Positions 7,053 through 14,497 of a stretch of 17,877 bases of DNA are shown here, one piece after another. This DNA is from Candidatus Onthoplasma faecigallinarum (GTDB taxonomy: Bacteria; Bacillota; Clostridia; Christensenellales; UBA1242), in the NCBI GenBank assembly GCA_018715225.1, contig DVMB01000053.1, forward strand, positions 1-17,877, written 5' to 3'. Within the stretch, counting starts at the first letter, position 1; each line of letters begins with the position of its first letter. Both the position numbers and the translations under genes were made by a program. The notes under the pieces are model-generated. The model was given only the letters and a program-made list of their open reading frames with translations. It was not told where the DNA came from and did no database searches.

Positions 7053-7633
7053 AACATATATCTACATATACTTTGCAGATAGAAAGGCATACTATGCTAT
7101 ACCACAAATTGCGTCGTGGCAAGATAAAGAAGATGAAAGATAAAGATATAATCGCTTTGTACGACGTGATATATAAAATGCTCTCAAAGGCAGGGTTCAA
7201 ACGCTACGAAGTCTCGAATTATGCTAAACCTGGCTTTGAATGTATACACAACAAGAAGTATTGGGATGACTCGGCGTATTTGGGCTTAGGGGTTTCAGCC
7301 CACAGTTATATTGACGGATATAGATATTACAATACAAAACGATTAGATACATATATTGATGCGATGAATGAAAACAAGCCCGCAGTATACAGAAAAGAAT
7401 ACGTCTCGGACGCAGAGCATAGGGAAGAGAGAATTATGTTGTCATTGAGAACCATCAAGGGTCTGGATCTAGAGAAGTTCAAGCAAGATTTCAAAGAAGA
7501 TCTATTGCGATCAAGGGCGGAACAAATCAAAAAACTAACAGAATTAAAAATGGTAGAAGTTGTCGACGGGTATTTGAGAATAACCGAACCGAATTTCAAC
7601 GTGTCAAATCAAATAATTTTAGAATTGGTATAA
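7043..7633 (+). CDS. hemW: Heme chaperone HemW, C-terminal part of a frameshifted gene
   Basis: Continuation of hemW in the -1 frame. Starting with Asn at 7043 the frame reads NKVKHISTYTLQIE, aligning with the usual NPEHISAYSLIIEEGT block directly after the LPGQ helix. It then shows YEVSNYAKPGFECIHNKKYW and YLGLGVSAHSY, both hallmark HemW segments, and the C-terminal HemW domain (EERIMLSLRTIKGLDL...). Read alone, the first starts are a TTG at 7073 without a ribosome site and an ATG at 7094 with a weak AGAAAGG. Independent translation would give a protein lacking the iron-sulfur site. One added base in the A-run 7040-7044 restores a full-length gene. A terminator overlaps the stop codon. Confidence 0.85.
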   Translation, partial: NKVKHISTYTLQIERHTMLYHKLRRGKIKKMKDKDIIALYDVIYKMLSKAGFKRYEVSNYAKPGFECIHNKKYWDDSAYLGLGVSAHSYIDGYRYYNTKRLDTYIDAMNENKPAVYRKEYVSDAEHREERIMLSLRTIKGLDLEKFKQDFKEDLLRSRAEQIKKLTELKMVEVVDGYLRITEPNFNVSNQIILELV

Positions 7634-7659
7634 AAGGCTCATATTTTTGAGTCTTTTTT
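7632..7659 (+). terminator. Rho-independent terminator of hemW
   Basis: AAAAGGCTCA (7632-7641) pairs with TGAGTCTTTT (7648-7657) with one G-T wobble; a T-run continues to 7659. It overlaps the hemW stop codon. Confidence 0.8.
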
Positions 7660-7670
7660 AATATAATATG

Positions 7671-7698
7671 TTGACAAAAAATTTTACAGTGATACAAT
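7671..7698 (+). promoter_or_regulatory. Sigma-A promoter of the 117-aa unknown gene
   Basis: TTGACA (7671-7676), 16-nt spacer, TACAAT (7693-7698). The start would fall near 7705, inside a palindrome. Confidence 0.7.
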
Positions 7699-7707
7699 TG
7701 TAATCAC
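7689..7707. promoter_or_regulatory. Palindrome over -10 and start site, candidate operator
   Basis: GTGATACAATTGTAATCAC: arms GTGAT/ATCAC flank the 8-bp palindrome ACAATTGT, with one extra A on the right. It covers the -10 and the predicted start site, a typical repressor position. A related GTGATA/TATCAC pair lies at 17483-17502. Confidence 0.45.
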
Positions 7708-7721
7708 ACGAGGAGATAAAA

Positions 7722-8075
7722 ATGAAAATTACAGAACGTATTATAGCGAAAAGAATATACATGAGATTTTTTAGTAAAAATTTGATCAATACAAATATGT
7801 ATGATGAATTGGTCAGTTGCCGTACAGTTGATGACTTTGTATGCAGTTGTATCAGCAAAAACGATATTCCTTTTGAAGAATTTCCAGCAGAATATAGAAA
7901 GCTAACTTTCCTTAACAGATGCTTGAATGAAGATGGAATAGCAGACAAAACGAAGAAAGACATAAAAAAATACATAAAGACTTGTTCTAAAGAAATAAAA
8001 ATTCAAAAACCAAAAGAGACAGAGCAATCTACAATGTCCACTTTGGCTATGACAGATTACACAATTAATTCATAA
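7722..8075 (+). CDS. Uncharacterised 117-aa basic protein
   Basis: Not recognised. The ATG at 7722 has AGGAGA (7711-7716) 5 nt upstream, and the gene has its own promoter and terminator. The N-terminal 25 residues (MKITERIIAKRIYMRFFSKN) are basic and helical. The middle has a Cys-containing segment (VSCRTVDDFVCSCISKNDIPFEEF) and a helical FLNRCLNEDGIADKTKKDIKKYIKTC. The tail, from about residue 90, is polar and probably disordered. There is no signal peptide or clear membrane segment. It contains five cysteines, two as CSC. It sits between hemW and hrcA, where most Firmicutes have no gene, and may be autoregulated through the palindrome at its start site. Confidence 0.7.
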   Translation: MKITERIIAKRIYMRFFSKNLINTNMYDELVSCRTVDDFVCSCISKNDIPFEEFPAEYRKLTFLNRCLNEDGIADKTKKDIKKYIKTCSKEIKIQKPKETEQSTMSTLAMTDYTINS

Positions 8076-8082
8076 TTGACAT

Positions 8083-8110
8083 AAAATAGGTCGCACATGG
8101 CTTATTTTTT
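8083..8110 (+). terminator. Rho-independent terminator of the 117-aa gene
   Basis: AAAATAGGTC (8083-8092) pairs with GGCTTATTTT (8099-8108), including two wobble pairs, with a 6-nt loop and a T-run to 8110. Confidence 0.65.
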
Positions 8111-8483
8111 ATTCTTTAGTTGTATTGAAAATTGTTTAACTCTACTACTTTAATCTAACTAAATTTGTATAAATTATTGTATAAATATAGTAAATAGTCG
8201 GCAGTAAAATATATTAATAAAGTGATAATATCTTTCTAACTTAGTTATTACGTAAATTTATTTATTGATACATTTTAATACAAATCATTATAGAATTAAA
8301 TATTTAAATTAAATATAAAGAATAATAAATATATAATCGAGATTATGATGGTTAATATACTTATAATATAGTTTATATAATATTAAGTTATATATTTGTT
8401 TTTCATGTTTTTCATTTGCTAACCGAAACGAAAAAATATCACAAAAAAGTTTAAAAAAATTTCAAAAATTTTAGCAATTTTAG
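8111..8483. other. AT-rich non-coding spacer before the heat-shock operon
   Basis: About 370 nt of very AT-rich sequence with stops in all frames. No convincing ribosome site, RNA gene, or repeat larger than expected for such composition is visible. It may act as an UP-element-like or bendable region for the hrcA promoter, but nothing specific supports that. Confidence 0.5.
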
Positions 8484-8512
8484 TTGACAATCATTAGCGG
8501 AGTGAATAAAAT
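8484..8512 (+). promoter_or_regulatory. Sigma-A promoter of the hrcA operon
   Basis: TTGACA (8484-8489), 17-nt spacer, TAAAAT (8507-8512). The start near 8519 falls at the left edge of the CIRCE element, the classic arrangement for HrcA repression. Confidence 0.82.
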
Positions 8513-8516
8513 ATAG

Positions 8517-8543
8517 TTAGCAATCAATAATAAAGAGTGCTAA
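8517..8543. promoter_or_regulatory. CIRCE operator (HrcA-binding site)
   Basis: TTAGCAATC (8517-8525), 9-nt spacer, GAGTGCTAA (8535-8543). The consensus is TTAGCACTC-N9-GAGTGCTAA, so only one base (A for C at 8523) deviates. HrcA bound here would block transcription of hrcA-grpE-dnaK-dnaJ; heat-induced titration of GroEL/HrcA is the known release mechanism. Confidence 0.93.
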
Positions 8544-8584
8544 ACTATAACGGGAGGCAAAATAAGGATAGATGGGGTAGAGAA

Positions 8585-9616
8585 GTGAAAATAGATGAAA
8601 AAAACAAGAGAAAACATGACATCATCTTAGTTGCGGTAGACGATTTTATCAAGACGGCACAGCCCATTACAAGCGGAAGTCTAAATGAGCATTTTACAGA
8701 CATCAGTTCGGCAACTTTGAGAAATGAATTGAATGCACTGGAGAGTATGGGATACTTTAGACAACTTCATACTTCAGGTGGAAGGGTGCCGACCAGTCTT
8801 GCGTATAAAGAATATGTCAATTCGCTACTAGAGAGCGATAAATTAGATTATAATTCAATCAAAAAAGTACTAAGCACATATGAAGATAGGTCAGTTAGTT
8901 TGATTAGTACGCTCACGACGTTAGCAAAAAGGTTGAGTAGAGTGACCAGTTGTCCTACAGTCCTTGTCCAACACGGACTCCAAAACTTGACCATAACCAA
9001 CATCCAAATCATACCTTTGATCCAAAAAGATGCGTTGTTGTTGGTTGAGACTAATGCGGGAATCATTGATGACAACATTGCACTTGATCCAAACATTGAT
9101 AGATCGGCGTGTGTTGAGGCGAGCGATTACCTTACAAAACATTTCAAGGACAAGACAATAGAGTACATGATAGAGAATATCAATGACGTATGTTTAAAGG
9201 CGGGAGCGCAGATCATTCAGTTTAGGGACCTTATCGACAGTGTGGCAGACGCCTTGATAAATGTAATTCAAACTAAGTGCGATGTCGCTAATGAAAATCC
9301 TACAAAATTGCTTGAAGGGTTGAATAAAAATGAAATAGATGATGCAAAGAGCGTATTTGAATTTTTGGAAGAAGCAGACAATGTGATAGACGTTGTCAAG
9401 ACAGATAGCAATGAACTGAATTTCACCATAGGCGACGACAAAGAGCAAAGCAAACTAAAGGGAGGGATGGTAATGAGTGCACCTATCGTCATAAACGGCG
9501 TACCTATTGCTAGCCTGGCACTTGTTGGACCGAAACGTATTGATTATGCAAATGTGGCCGCTGCTCTAAAATTCATTGTCAACCAGATAGACAACATAAA
9601 AGGAGGAGACAAGTGA
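8585..9616 (+). CDS. hrcA: Heat-inducible transcription repressor HrcA
   Basis: HrcA is the CIRCE-binding repressor of class I heat-shock genes. With the GTG start at 8585 it has 343 aa, the family norm. The N-terminal winged helix shows ILVAVDDFIKTAQPITSGSL, SSATLRNELNALESMGYFRQLHTSGGRVPT (recognition helix and wing) and AYKEYV, all characteristic. The middle GAF-like domain and the C-terminal SAPIVINGVPIASLALVGPKRIDYANV segment also match. A GTG at 8537 is in frame but lies inside CIRCE. The ribosome site for 8585 is GGGG (8574-8577), 7 nt upstream. A stronger GGGAGG (8552-8557) has no start codon at proper distance. It is the first gene of the operon and overlaps grpE by 4 nt (GTGA). Confidence 0.96.
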   Translation: MKIDEKNKRKHDIILVAVDDFIKTAQPITSGSLNEHFTDISSATLRNELNALESMGYFRQLHTSGGRVPTSLAYKEYVNSLLESDKLDYNSIKKVLSTYEDRSVSLISTLTTLAKRLSRVTSCPTVLVQHGLQNLTITNIQIIPLIQKDALLLVETNAGIIDDNIALDPNIDRSACVEASDYLTKHFKDKTIEYMIENINDVCLKAGAQIIQFRDLIDSVADALINVIQTKCDVANENPTKLLEGLNKNEIDDAKSVFEFLEEADNVIDVVKTDSNELNFTIGDDKEQSKLKGGMVMSAPIVINGVPIASLALVGPKRIDYANVAAALKFIVNQIDNIKGGDK

Positions 9617-10212
9617 AAAAAAATAAATCAAACGAAAATCATATAGAAGACGAACCTCAAGAAAAAGATAAAAACAAAATTGACGATATCTCGCCTGATG
9701 GTTGCGGGTGCGGAGAGAATTGTGATTGCGGGGACGATTGCAAGTGTGCTGAGGGAGAAAAATGCAATGACGATTGCACCTGCGATGAGAACTGTGATTG
9801 CAAAAAGGAAAAAAATTATTTAGATGACCTATTGCGATTGCAAGCAGAGTTTGATAACTACAGAAAGCGTATGCAGTCAGCCTTGAGCGATGCTAGGCAA
9901 GACGGATTCATTGATGCCATTGAAAAATTCTTGCCTGCACTGGACAGTTTCAAGATGGCTACCGACATGATTACAGACAAGAATACTTTGATGGGCATTA
10001 AATTCATTGAAAAAGGAATTTTGGACACTCTAAACAAAATGGGAGTGGAAGAGATAGACGCAACAGGGGAATTTAATCCAGAACTACATCAAGCCATAGA
10101 TACTGATACCACAGCAGATGTAGCACCGGGTATGATAGTAAAAGAAGCCTACAAAGGTTTCACTTATAAAGGAAAGGTTATAAGATATTCGCAAGTAATT
10201 GTTAAGAGGTAG
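9613..10212 (+). CDS. grpE: Nucleotide exchange factor GrpE with a cysteine-rich metallothionein-like N-terminal tail
   Basis: GrpE releases ADP from DnaK. It has 199 aa; the GTG start overlaps the hrcA stop and has a near-perfect AAAGGAGGAG (9599-9608). The core (about 68-199) is standard: LQAEFDNYRKRMQ, EKFLPALDSFKMA, GIKFIEKGILDTLNKMGVEEID, FNPELHQAI and EAYKGFTYKGKVIRYSQVIVKR. The tail is unusual: after a Lys/Glu/Asp-rich stretch, residues 31-63 contain 11 cysteines (31, 33, 37, 39, 43, 45, 51, 55, 57, 61, 63), mostly as CxC pairs spaced by three residues among Gly, Asp and Glu. That pattern resembles metallothioneins, although GrpE tails are normally Cys-free acidic disorder. I infer a metal- or redox-responsive tail; it could alternatively bind metal passively. 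Confidence 0.96.
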   Translation: MKKNKSNENHIEDEPQEKDKNKIDDISPDGCGCGENCDCGDDCKCAEGEKCNDDCTCDENCDCKKEKNYLDDLLRLQAEFDNYRKRMQSALSDARQDGFIDAIEKFLPALDSFKMATDMITDKNTLMGIKFIEKGILDTLNKMGVEEIDATGEFNPELHQAIDTDTTADVAPGMIVKEAYKGFTYKGKVIRYSQVIVKR

Positions 10213-10214
10213 AT

Positions 10215-10838
10215 ATGCTGCAGCATGTTGTCAAATCATATTGGTACGAAAATGAGTTGAAGCAAAACACTTATATCATAGAACTAGATGACAAATGTAT
10301 CCTAGTCGACGCTGGTTGCCCGCCTAATGAAATCAAGCGGTATACTGCTAAACCGATTTCGGCAGTGCTTATCACTCATGCTCATTTCGATCATGTAACA
10401 TATATTGAAGAATATGACAGATTAAACATTCCAATATATGTACACAAAAATGCTTTACAGATCTTATCAAATGAGGACTTGAATGCAAGCAATATGTTCG
10501 GTCAACCTAAACAATTTCATGTAGAAAATTTGCAATACATTGATGACGGCGATATAATTGATTTAGGGGTAGAGATAAGAGCATATTACACTCCAGGACA
10601 TTCAAGTGATAGTATGTCTTATTTGATAGGAAATGACCTGTATTCGGGAGATACATTATTCTCAGTTGCTATCGGTAGATATGACTTGGCGACATCTAAC
10701 AAAGATGATTTGATATCTAGTCTTAAGAAATTACAAAAATTGAAATTTAATAATCTATATGCGGGGCATGGCAGAGTTAGTAACTTCAATGAACAACAGA
10801 GCAATATAGATTATTGGATCAAAATATTACAAAATTAA
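10215..10838 (+). CDS. MBL-fold metallohydrolase, glyoxalase II-like
   Basis: Metallo-beta-lactamase-fold hydrolase of 207 aa, predicted cytoplasmic, with a dinuclear zinc or iron site. Ligands are seen: THAHFDH (His55, His57, Asp59, His60), PGHSSDSM (His129), SGDTLF (bridging Asp146) and AGHGR (His185). The order and spacing fit the hydroxyacylglutathione-hydrolase-like branch (YqgX/GloB type), whose members cleave thioesters such as S-lactoyl adducts; the real substrate is not determined here. The start follows the grpE stop by 2 nt with AAGAGG (10204-10209) 5 nt upstream, so it is translated within the heat-shock operon. In most Firmicutes nothing separates grpE and dnaK, so this is an insertion into the operon. 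Confidence 0.9.
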   Translation: MLQHVVKSYWYENELKQNTYIIELDDKCILVDAGCPPNEIKRYTAKPISAVLITHAHFDHVTYIEEYDRLNIPIYVHKNALQILSNEDLNASNMFGQPKQFHVENLQYIDDGDIIDLGVEIRAYYTPGHSSDSMSYLIGNDLYSGDTLFSVAIGRYDLATSNKDDLISSLKKLQKLKFNNLYAGHGRVSNFNEQQSNIDYWIKILQN

Positions 10839-10870
10839 AAATAAAATTCATTATAAAGGAGAATTAAATT

Positions 10871-12694
10871 ATGGGAAAAATTATTGGTATAGATTTAGGT
10901 ACGACTAATAGTTGTGTTGCAGTTATGGAAGGTGGTCAACCTACAGTTATTCCTAATAGCGAAGGCGGAAGAACCACTCCTAGTGTAGTGGGCTTCAAAG
11001 ATGGTGAACGTTTGGTAGGTCAGGTGGCTAAACGTCAAGCAATTGCTAATCCTGAAAAAACAGTTATTTCTATTAAACGTGAGATGGGTACTGACTATAA
11101 AGTCAACATTGATGGCAAGTCATATAGCCCAGAAGAGATCAGTGCTATGATCTTGGCTAAACTAAAGAAAGATGCTGAAAGTTATCTAGGCTCTCCAGTT
11201 ACTCAGGCGGTCATCACTGTGCCAGCATACTTCAATGACAGTCAACGTCAGGCTACTAAAAACGCAGGTAAGATTGCAGGACTTGAAGTTTTGCGTATAA
11301 TCAACGAACCTACAGCAGCAGCCCTAGCATACGGACTGGATAAACAAGATAGAAAAAATCAAAAGATATTGGTGTACGACCTTGGTGGCGGTACATTCGA
11401 TGTATCTATTCTTGAAATCGGCGATGGCGTGTTCGAAGTTTTGTCTACCAATGGTAACACAAGACTAGGTGGAGATGACTTTGATAATCGTATAATGAAT
11501 TTGCTAGTTGAAGAATTCAAGAAAGAAAACGGCATTGATTTGTCTACCGATAAATTGGCTATGCAGAGACTAAAAGAAGCCAGCGAAAAGGCGAAAATCG
11601 AATTGAGTACTCTAACTCAAACGACAATCAGTCTACCATTTATTACCGCTGATGCTACTGGTCCTAAACACTTGGAATACACTTTGACCCGTGCCAAATT
11701 TGAAAGCATGATTGAAGATTTGGTAGAGCAAACTTTGGTATGTACTAGAAACGCATTGAAAGATGCTGGGCTATCTAAGGCTGATATTTCAAACGTAGTT
11801 TTGGTTGGTGGTTCTACCCGTGTACCATGTGTTGTAGACGCTTTGTCAAAAGAGATTCCTATCCAACCATTCAAAGGTATCAACCCAGATGAATGTGTCG
11901 CTATTGGTGCTGCTATTCAAGCAGGTGTATTGGGTGGCGAAGTTAAAGATGTGTTGTTGCTAGATGTAACTCCATTGTCATTAGGTATTGAGACTTTGGG
12001 TGGAGTATGTACTAAACTTATCCCAAGGAATACCACTATCCCTACAAAGAAAAGTCAAATATTCAGCACGGCTCAAGACAATCAACCAGGTGTAGAGATC
12101 AACGTATTACAAGGCGAGCGTGAATTTGCCGCTCAAAATAAGTCGCTTGGACGTTTCCAACTTACAGGTATTCCACCAGCACCAAGAGGTGTTCCACAAA
12201 TCGAAGTTACATTTGATATTGATGCCAACGGTATTGTAAATGTCAGTGCAAAAGATTTGGGCACGAACAAGGAGCAAAAGATTACGATTACCGCTTCTAC
12301 AAATCTTAGCGAAGATGAAATCAACAAAGCTGTAAAAGAAGCTGAACAATACGCAGAAGAGGATAAGAAAAAACGTGAAGTAGTAGACGCAAGAAATAAC
12401 CTTGATGCTATGTGCTTGAATATCGAAAAGGTTATGAAAGAAAATGGCGACAAACTAAGCGAAGAAGACAAAAAATCATTGACCGACGCTGTTGAAGAAG
12501 CCAAGAAACATCTAACAAGTGAGAATATGGACGAGATCAAGAAGGCTACAGAAGATTTGACAAGCGTATCTAACACTGTATTTACTAAGATGTATCAAAA
12601 CATGTCTCAACAGGCTCAACAAGGAGACAATGACTCAAACCCTAATGGAGATAAGCCAAAAAATGATGGTGATCCAGAGGTGGTAGTTGAATAA
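10871..12694 (+). CDS. dnaK: Molecular chaperone DnaK (Hsp70)
   Basis: ATP-dependent Hsp70 chaperone, 607 aa. The nucleotide-binding domain (about 1-360) has GIDLGTTNSCVAV, AVITVPAYFNDSQRQATK, RIINEPTAAALAYG, VYDLGGGTFDVSILE and VVLVGGSTRVP. The linker DVLLLDVTPLSLGIETLGG leads to the substrate domain (NTTIPTKKSQIFSTA, QGEREFAAQNKSLG) and a helical lid ending in an acidic PEVVVE tail. The region around residues 70-95 lacks the roughly 24-residue insert typical of Gram-negative DnaKs, a Firmicutes signature. The ribosome site AAAGGAG (10855-10861) is 9 nt upstream. Codon use (CGT for Arg, GGT for Gly) differs from most neighbours and suggests high expression. No separate CIRCE or clear promoter lies directly in front. 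Confidence 0.98.
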   Translation: MGKIIGIDLGTTNSCVAVMEGGQPTVIPNSEGGRTTPSVVGFKDGERLVGQVAKRQAIANPEKTVISIKREMGTDYKVNIDGKSYSPEEISAMILAKLKKDAESYLGSPVTQAVITVPAYFNDSQRQATKNAGKIAGLEVLRIINEPTAAALAYGLDKQDRKNQKILVYDLGGGTFDVSILEIGDGVFEVLSTNGNTRLGGDDFDNRIMNLLVEEFKKENGIDLSTDKLAMQRLKEASEKAKIELSTLTQTTISLPFITADATGPKHLEYTLTRAKFESMIEDLVEQTLVCTRNALKDAGLSKADISNVVLVGGSTRVPCVVDALSKEIPIQPFKGINPDECVAIGAAIQAGVLGGEVKDVLLLDVTPLSLGIETLGGVCTKLIPRNTTIPTKKSQIFSTAQDNQPGVEINVLQGEREFAAQNKSLGRFQLTGIPPAPRGVPQIEVTFDIDANGIVNVSAKDLGTNKEQKITITASTNLSEDEINKAVKEAEQYAEEDKKKREVVDARNNLDAMCLNIEKVMKENGDKLSEEDKKSLTDAVEEAKKHLTSENMDEIKKATEDLTSVSNTVFTKMYQNMSQQAQQGDNDSNPNGDKPKNDGDPEVVVE

Positions 12695-13205
12695 TAGAGC
12701 GAAAGTATTGATAGTCGTAGATATGCAAGCGGGGTTCAAAACTGAATCTAACAAGCATATCTACGATAATATCAATAAAATCAATTTTCATGATTATGAT
12801 TATGTTTTTGCAACAAAATTTCAAAATAAAAAGAGCAAGAACCCGAATTATTTTGATGTGTTGCAATATGATTTCATGACTACAGATGAAGATACGAAAA
12901 TTTTACTCCCAAAAGATGTCAATTACATTGAAGTAAATAAGACCTCGTACGCTTTGCCAAAGAGTGCATTGAATAAAATCTTGTCTATCTACAAAGCATC
13001 TACCGACAAAGAGGTGCATATAATAGGTGTAGACTATGATAGTTGCGTGCTTGCTATAGGTTTCCAACTATTTGATGCTGGGCTGGTTCCAAGGTTTTAT
13101 TATGATATGATTGGGTCTCACTCCAGTTATGGAATCAAACTAAAAGATTTCAAGACCGTGTATACAAAAAATTTCGGTAAAAATTGTTTTATAAATGAAA
13201 GGTAA
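12687..13205 (+). CDS. Isochorismatase-like cysteine hydrolase
   Basis: Cysteine hydrolase of the isochorismatase/nicotinamidase superfamily, 172 aa. The proposed triad is Asp12 (VLIVVDMQ), Lys85 (EVNKTSYAL) and Cys120 (IIGVDYDSCVLAIGFQLFDAG), in the family's usual positions. Members hydrolyse C-N or enol-ether bonds (nicotinamide, N-carbamoyl compounds, isochorismate); which one applies here cannot be told. The start is the TTG at 12687, overlapping the dnaK end by 8 nt with AGAGG (12676-12680) 6 nt upstream; the first in-frame ATG (12723) would remove the catalytic Asp strand. It is cotranscribed and translationally coupled between dnaK and dnaJ, normally adjacent genes. dnaJ begins 2 nt after its stop. 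Confidence 0.85.
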   Translation: MNNRAKVLIVVDMQAGFKTESNKHIYDNINKINFHDYDYVFATKFQNKKSKNPNYFDVLQYDFMTTDEDTKILLPKDVNYIEVNKTSYALPKSALNKILSIYKASTDKEVHIIGVDYDSCVLAIGFQLFDAGLVPRFYYDMIGSHSSYGIKLKDFKTVYTKNFGKNCFINER

Positions 13206-13207
13206 TT

Positions 13208-14332
13208 ATGGCAAATAAAGATTATTATTCTGTCTTAGGTGTAAACAAGTCTGCTAGTGATGATGAAATCAAGTCAGCATATCGTCAGTTGGCGAAGAAA
13301 TATCATCCAGACTTGAACAAAGCACCCGAAGCGGCAGAGAAATTCAAAGAAATTAATGAGGCATATTCTGTTTTAGGCGACAAACAAAAACGTGCCAATT
13401 ATGATCAATACGGCAGTGAAGATGGTCCACAAGGTTTCAGCAGTGGGCAAGGTTTTTCAGGGTTTAGTCAAGGCGAAGGCTTCGGCGGGTTTGAAGATAT
13501 ATTCAATATCTTCAGCAATTTTGGTGGTCGCAATAGAGAGACTCAAGTTCGTGAAGAAGGCGAAGATGTTAATCTCAATTTAGTCATATCCTTCCTAGAT
13601 GCGGCGTTCGGCTGTGAAAAAGAGATTACAGTAACCAGAAAAGAGCGATGCAAAGACTGCCACGGAACAGGTGCAAAGACGGATAGTGATTATGTTACTT
13701 GTAAAGAATGTAACGGAACAGGCCGAGTTACATACACTCAGCAGACCTTGTTCGGCATGACTAGGACTGTGGGTACATGTAGAAACTGTGGAGGGAAAGG
13801 AAAAGTTGTCAAAGACAAATGTCCTAACTGCCGTGGCACAGGCTTAAAGACCGTTACAACCAAAATTAAGGTAAAAATACCTGCAGGTATAGACAACGAG
13901 CAAGTGATAAGATTAAACGGAGAGGGTAACCAAACCGCTTCGGCAAATGGTGTGCCAGGCGATTTGCGTATAGCAATCACAGTGCAAAACCACCCACTAT
14001 TAGTGCGAAAAGGCTTTGACCTATATGTCGATGTATATGTACCAATCACGACACTGATGCTTGGCGGCAAAGTAGAAGTACCTACACTAAAGGGCGTGCA
14101 AACCATAGATGTTGCACCGCTTACCCAATCGAATACAAAGTATACCTTGAAGGGTAAAGGTGTCAAATATCTCAAAGGTTTAGGTAGTGGAGACATCATA
14201 GTTACCTTGAAGGGCGAGATGCCAAAGGACATAGATAAAAACACGCAAAAACTCATAAAAGAGTTGCAAAATTCGATCAGCGAAAAGGCCTATCCAAAGA
14301 CCAATAATTATAAAAAGAAATTGGGCGACTAA
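13208..14332 (+). CDS. dnaJ: Co-chaperone DnaJ (Hsp40), type I
   Basis: DnaJ stimulates DnaK ATPase and delivers substrates. It has 374 aa and all type-I parts. The J domain (1-70) has the HPD motif at 33-35. A Gly/Phe-rich linker runs about 74-107. A zinc finger domain has four CxxCxGxG repeats (Cys148/151, 165/168, 191/194, 205/208). The C-terminal beta domains include VRKGFDLYVDVYVPITTLMLGGKVEVPT. The ribosome site AAAGG overlaps the end of the preceding gene. It is the last gene of the operon, followed 5 nt later by a strong terminator. prmA, which follows dnaJ in Bacillus, is absent. Confidence 0.98.
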   Translation: MANKDYYSVLGVNKSASDDEIKSAYRQLAKKYHPDLNKAPEAAEKFKEINEAYSVLGDKQKRANYDQYGSEDGPQGFSSGQGFSGFSQGEGFGGFEDIFNIFSNFGGRNRETQVREEGEDVNLNLVISFLDAAFGCEKEITVTRKERCKDCHGTGAKTDSDYVTCKECNGTGRVTYTQQTLFGMTRTVGTCRNCGGKGKVVKDKCPNCRGTGLKTVTTKIKVKIPAGIDNEQVIRLNGEGNQTASANGVPGDLRIAITVQNHPLLVRKGFDLYVDVYVPITTLMLGGKVEVPTLKGVQTIDVAPLTQSNTKYTLKGKGVKYLKGLGSGDIIVTLKGEMPKDIDKNTQKLIKELQNSISEKAYPKTNNYKKKLGD

Positions 14333-14337
14333 ATTTG

Positions 14338-14371
14338 AAAAGACTGGCAAAACAAATTACCAGTCTTTTTT
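14338..14371 (+). terminator. Rho-independent terminator of the heat-shock operon
   Basis: AAAAGACTGG (14338-14347) and CCAGTCTTTT (14360-14369) form a perfect 10-bp stem with a T-run to 14371. The stretch 14372-14497 shows no gene. Confidence 0.88.
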
Positions 14372-14497
14372 ATTTACCTATGTAATAAATATTTTTCCCA
14401 AACAACAATTTTAATAATGGTTTCAAAAATTTTGGTGCTTTCCAACAATATATTTTCATACAATATATTATGAATTTATGATTTTAAGTGTGATAAT

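Noticed and set aside
7037..7060. Programmed -1 ribosomal frameshift in hemW
   Set aside because: The zero-frame codons at the A-run do not form an X-XXY-YYZ heptamer and no strong downstream structure is visible; a one-base indel is simpler, though not excluded.
8488..8512. Second CIRCE copy (ATTAGCGGAGTG) upstream of the main one
   Set aside because: Only a partial match to the half-sites and no correctly spaced inverted partner.
13392..13583. 63-aa plus-strand frame inside dnaJ
   Set aside because: Out-of-frame shadow of the Gly/Phe region of dnaJ.
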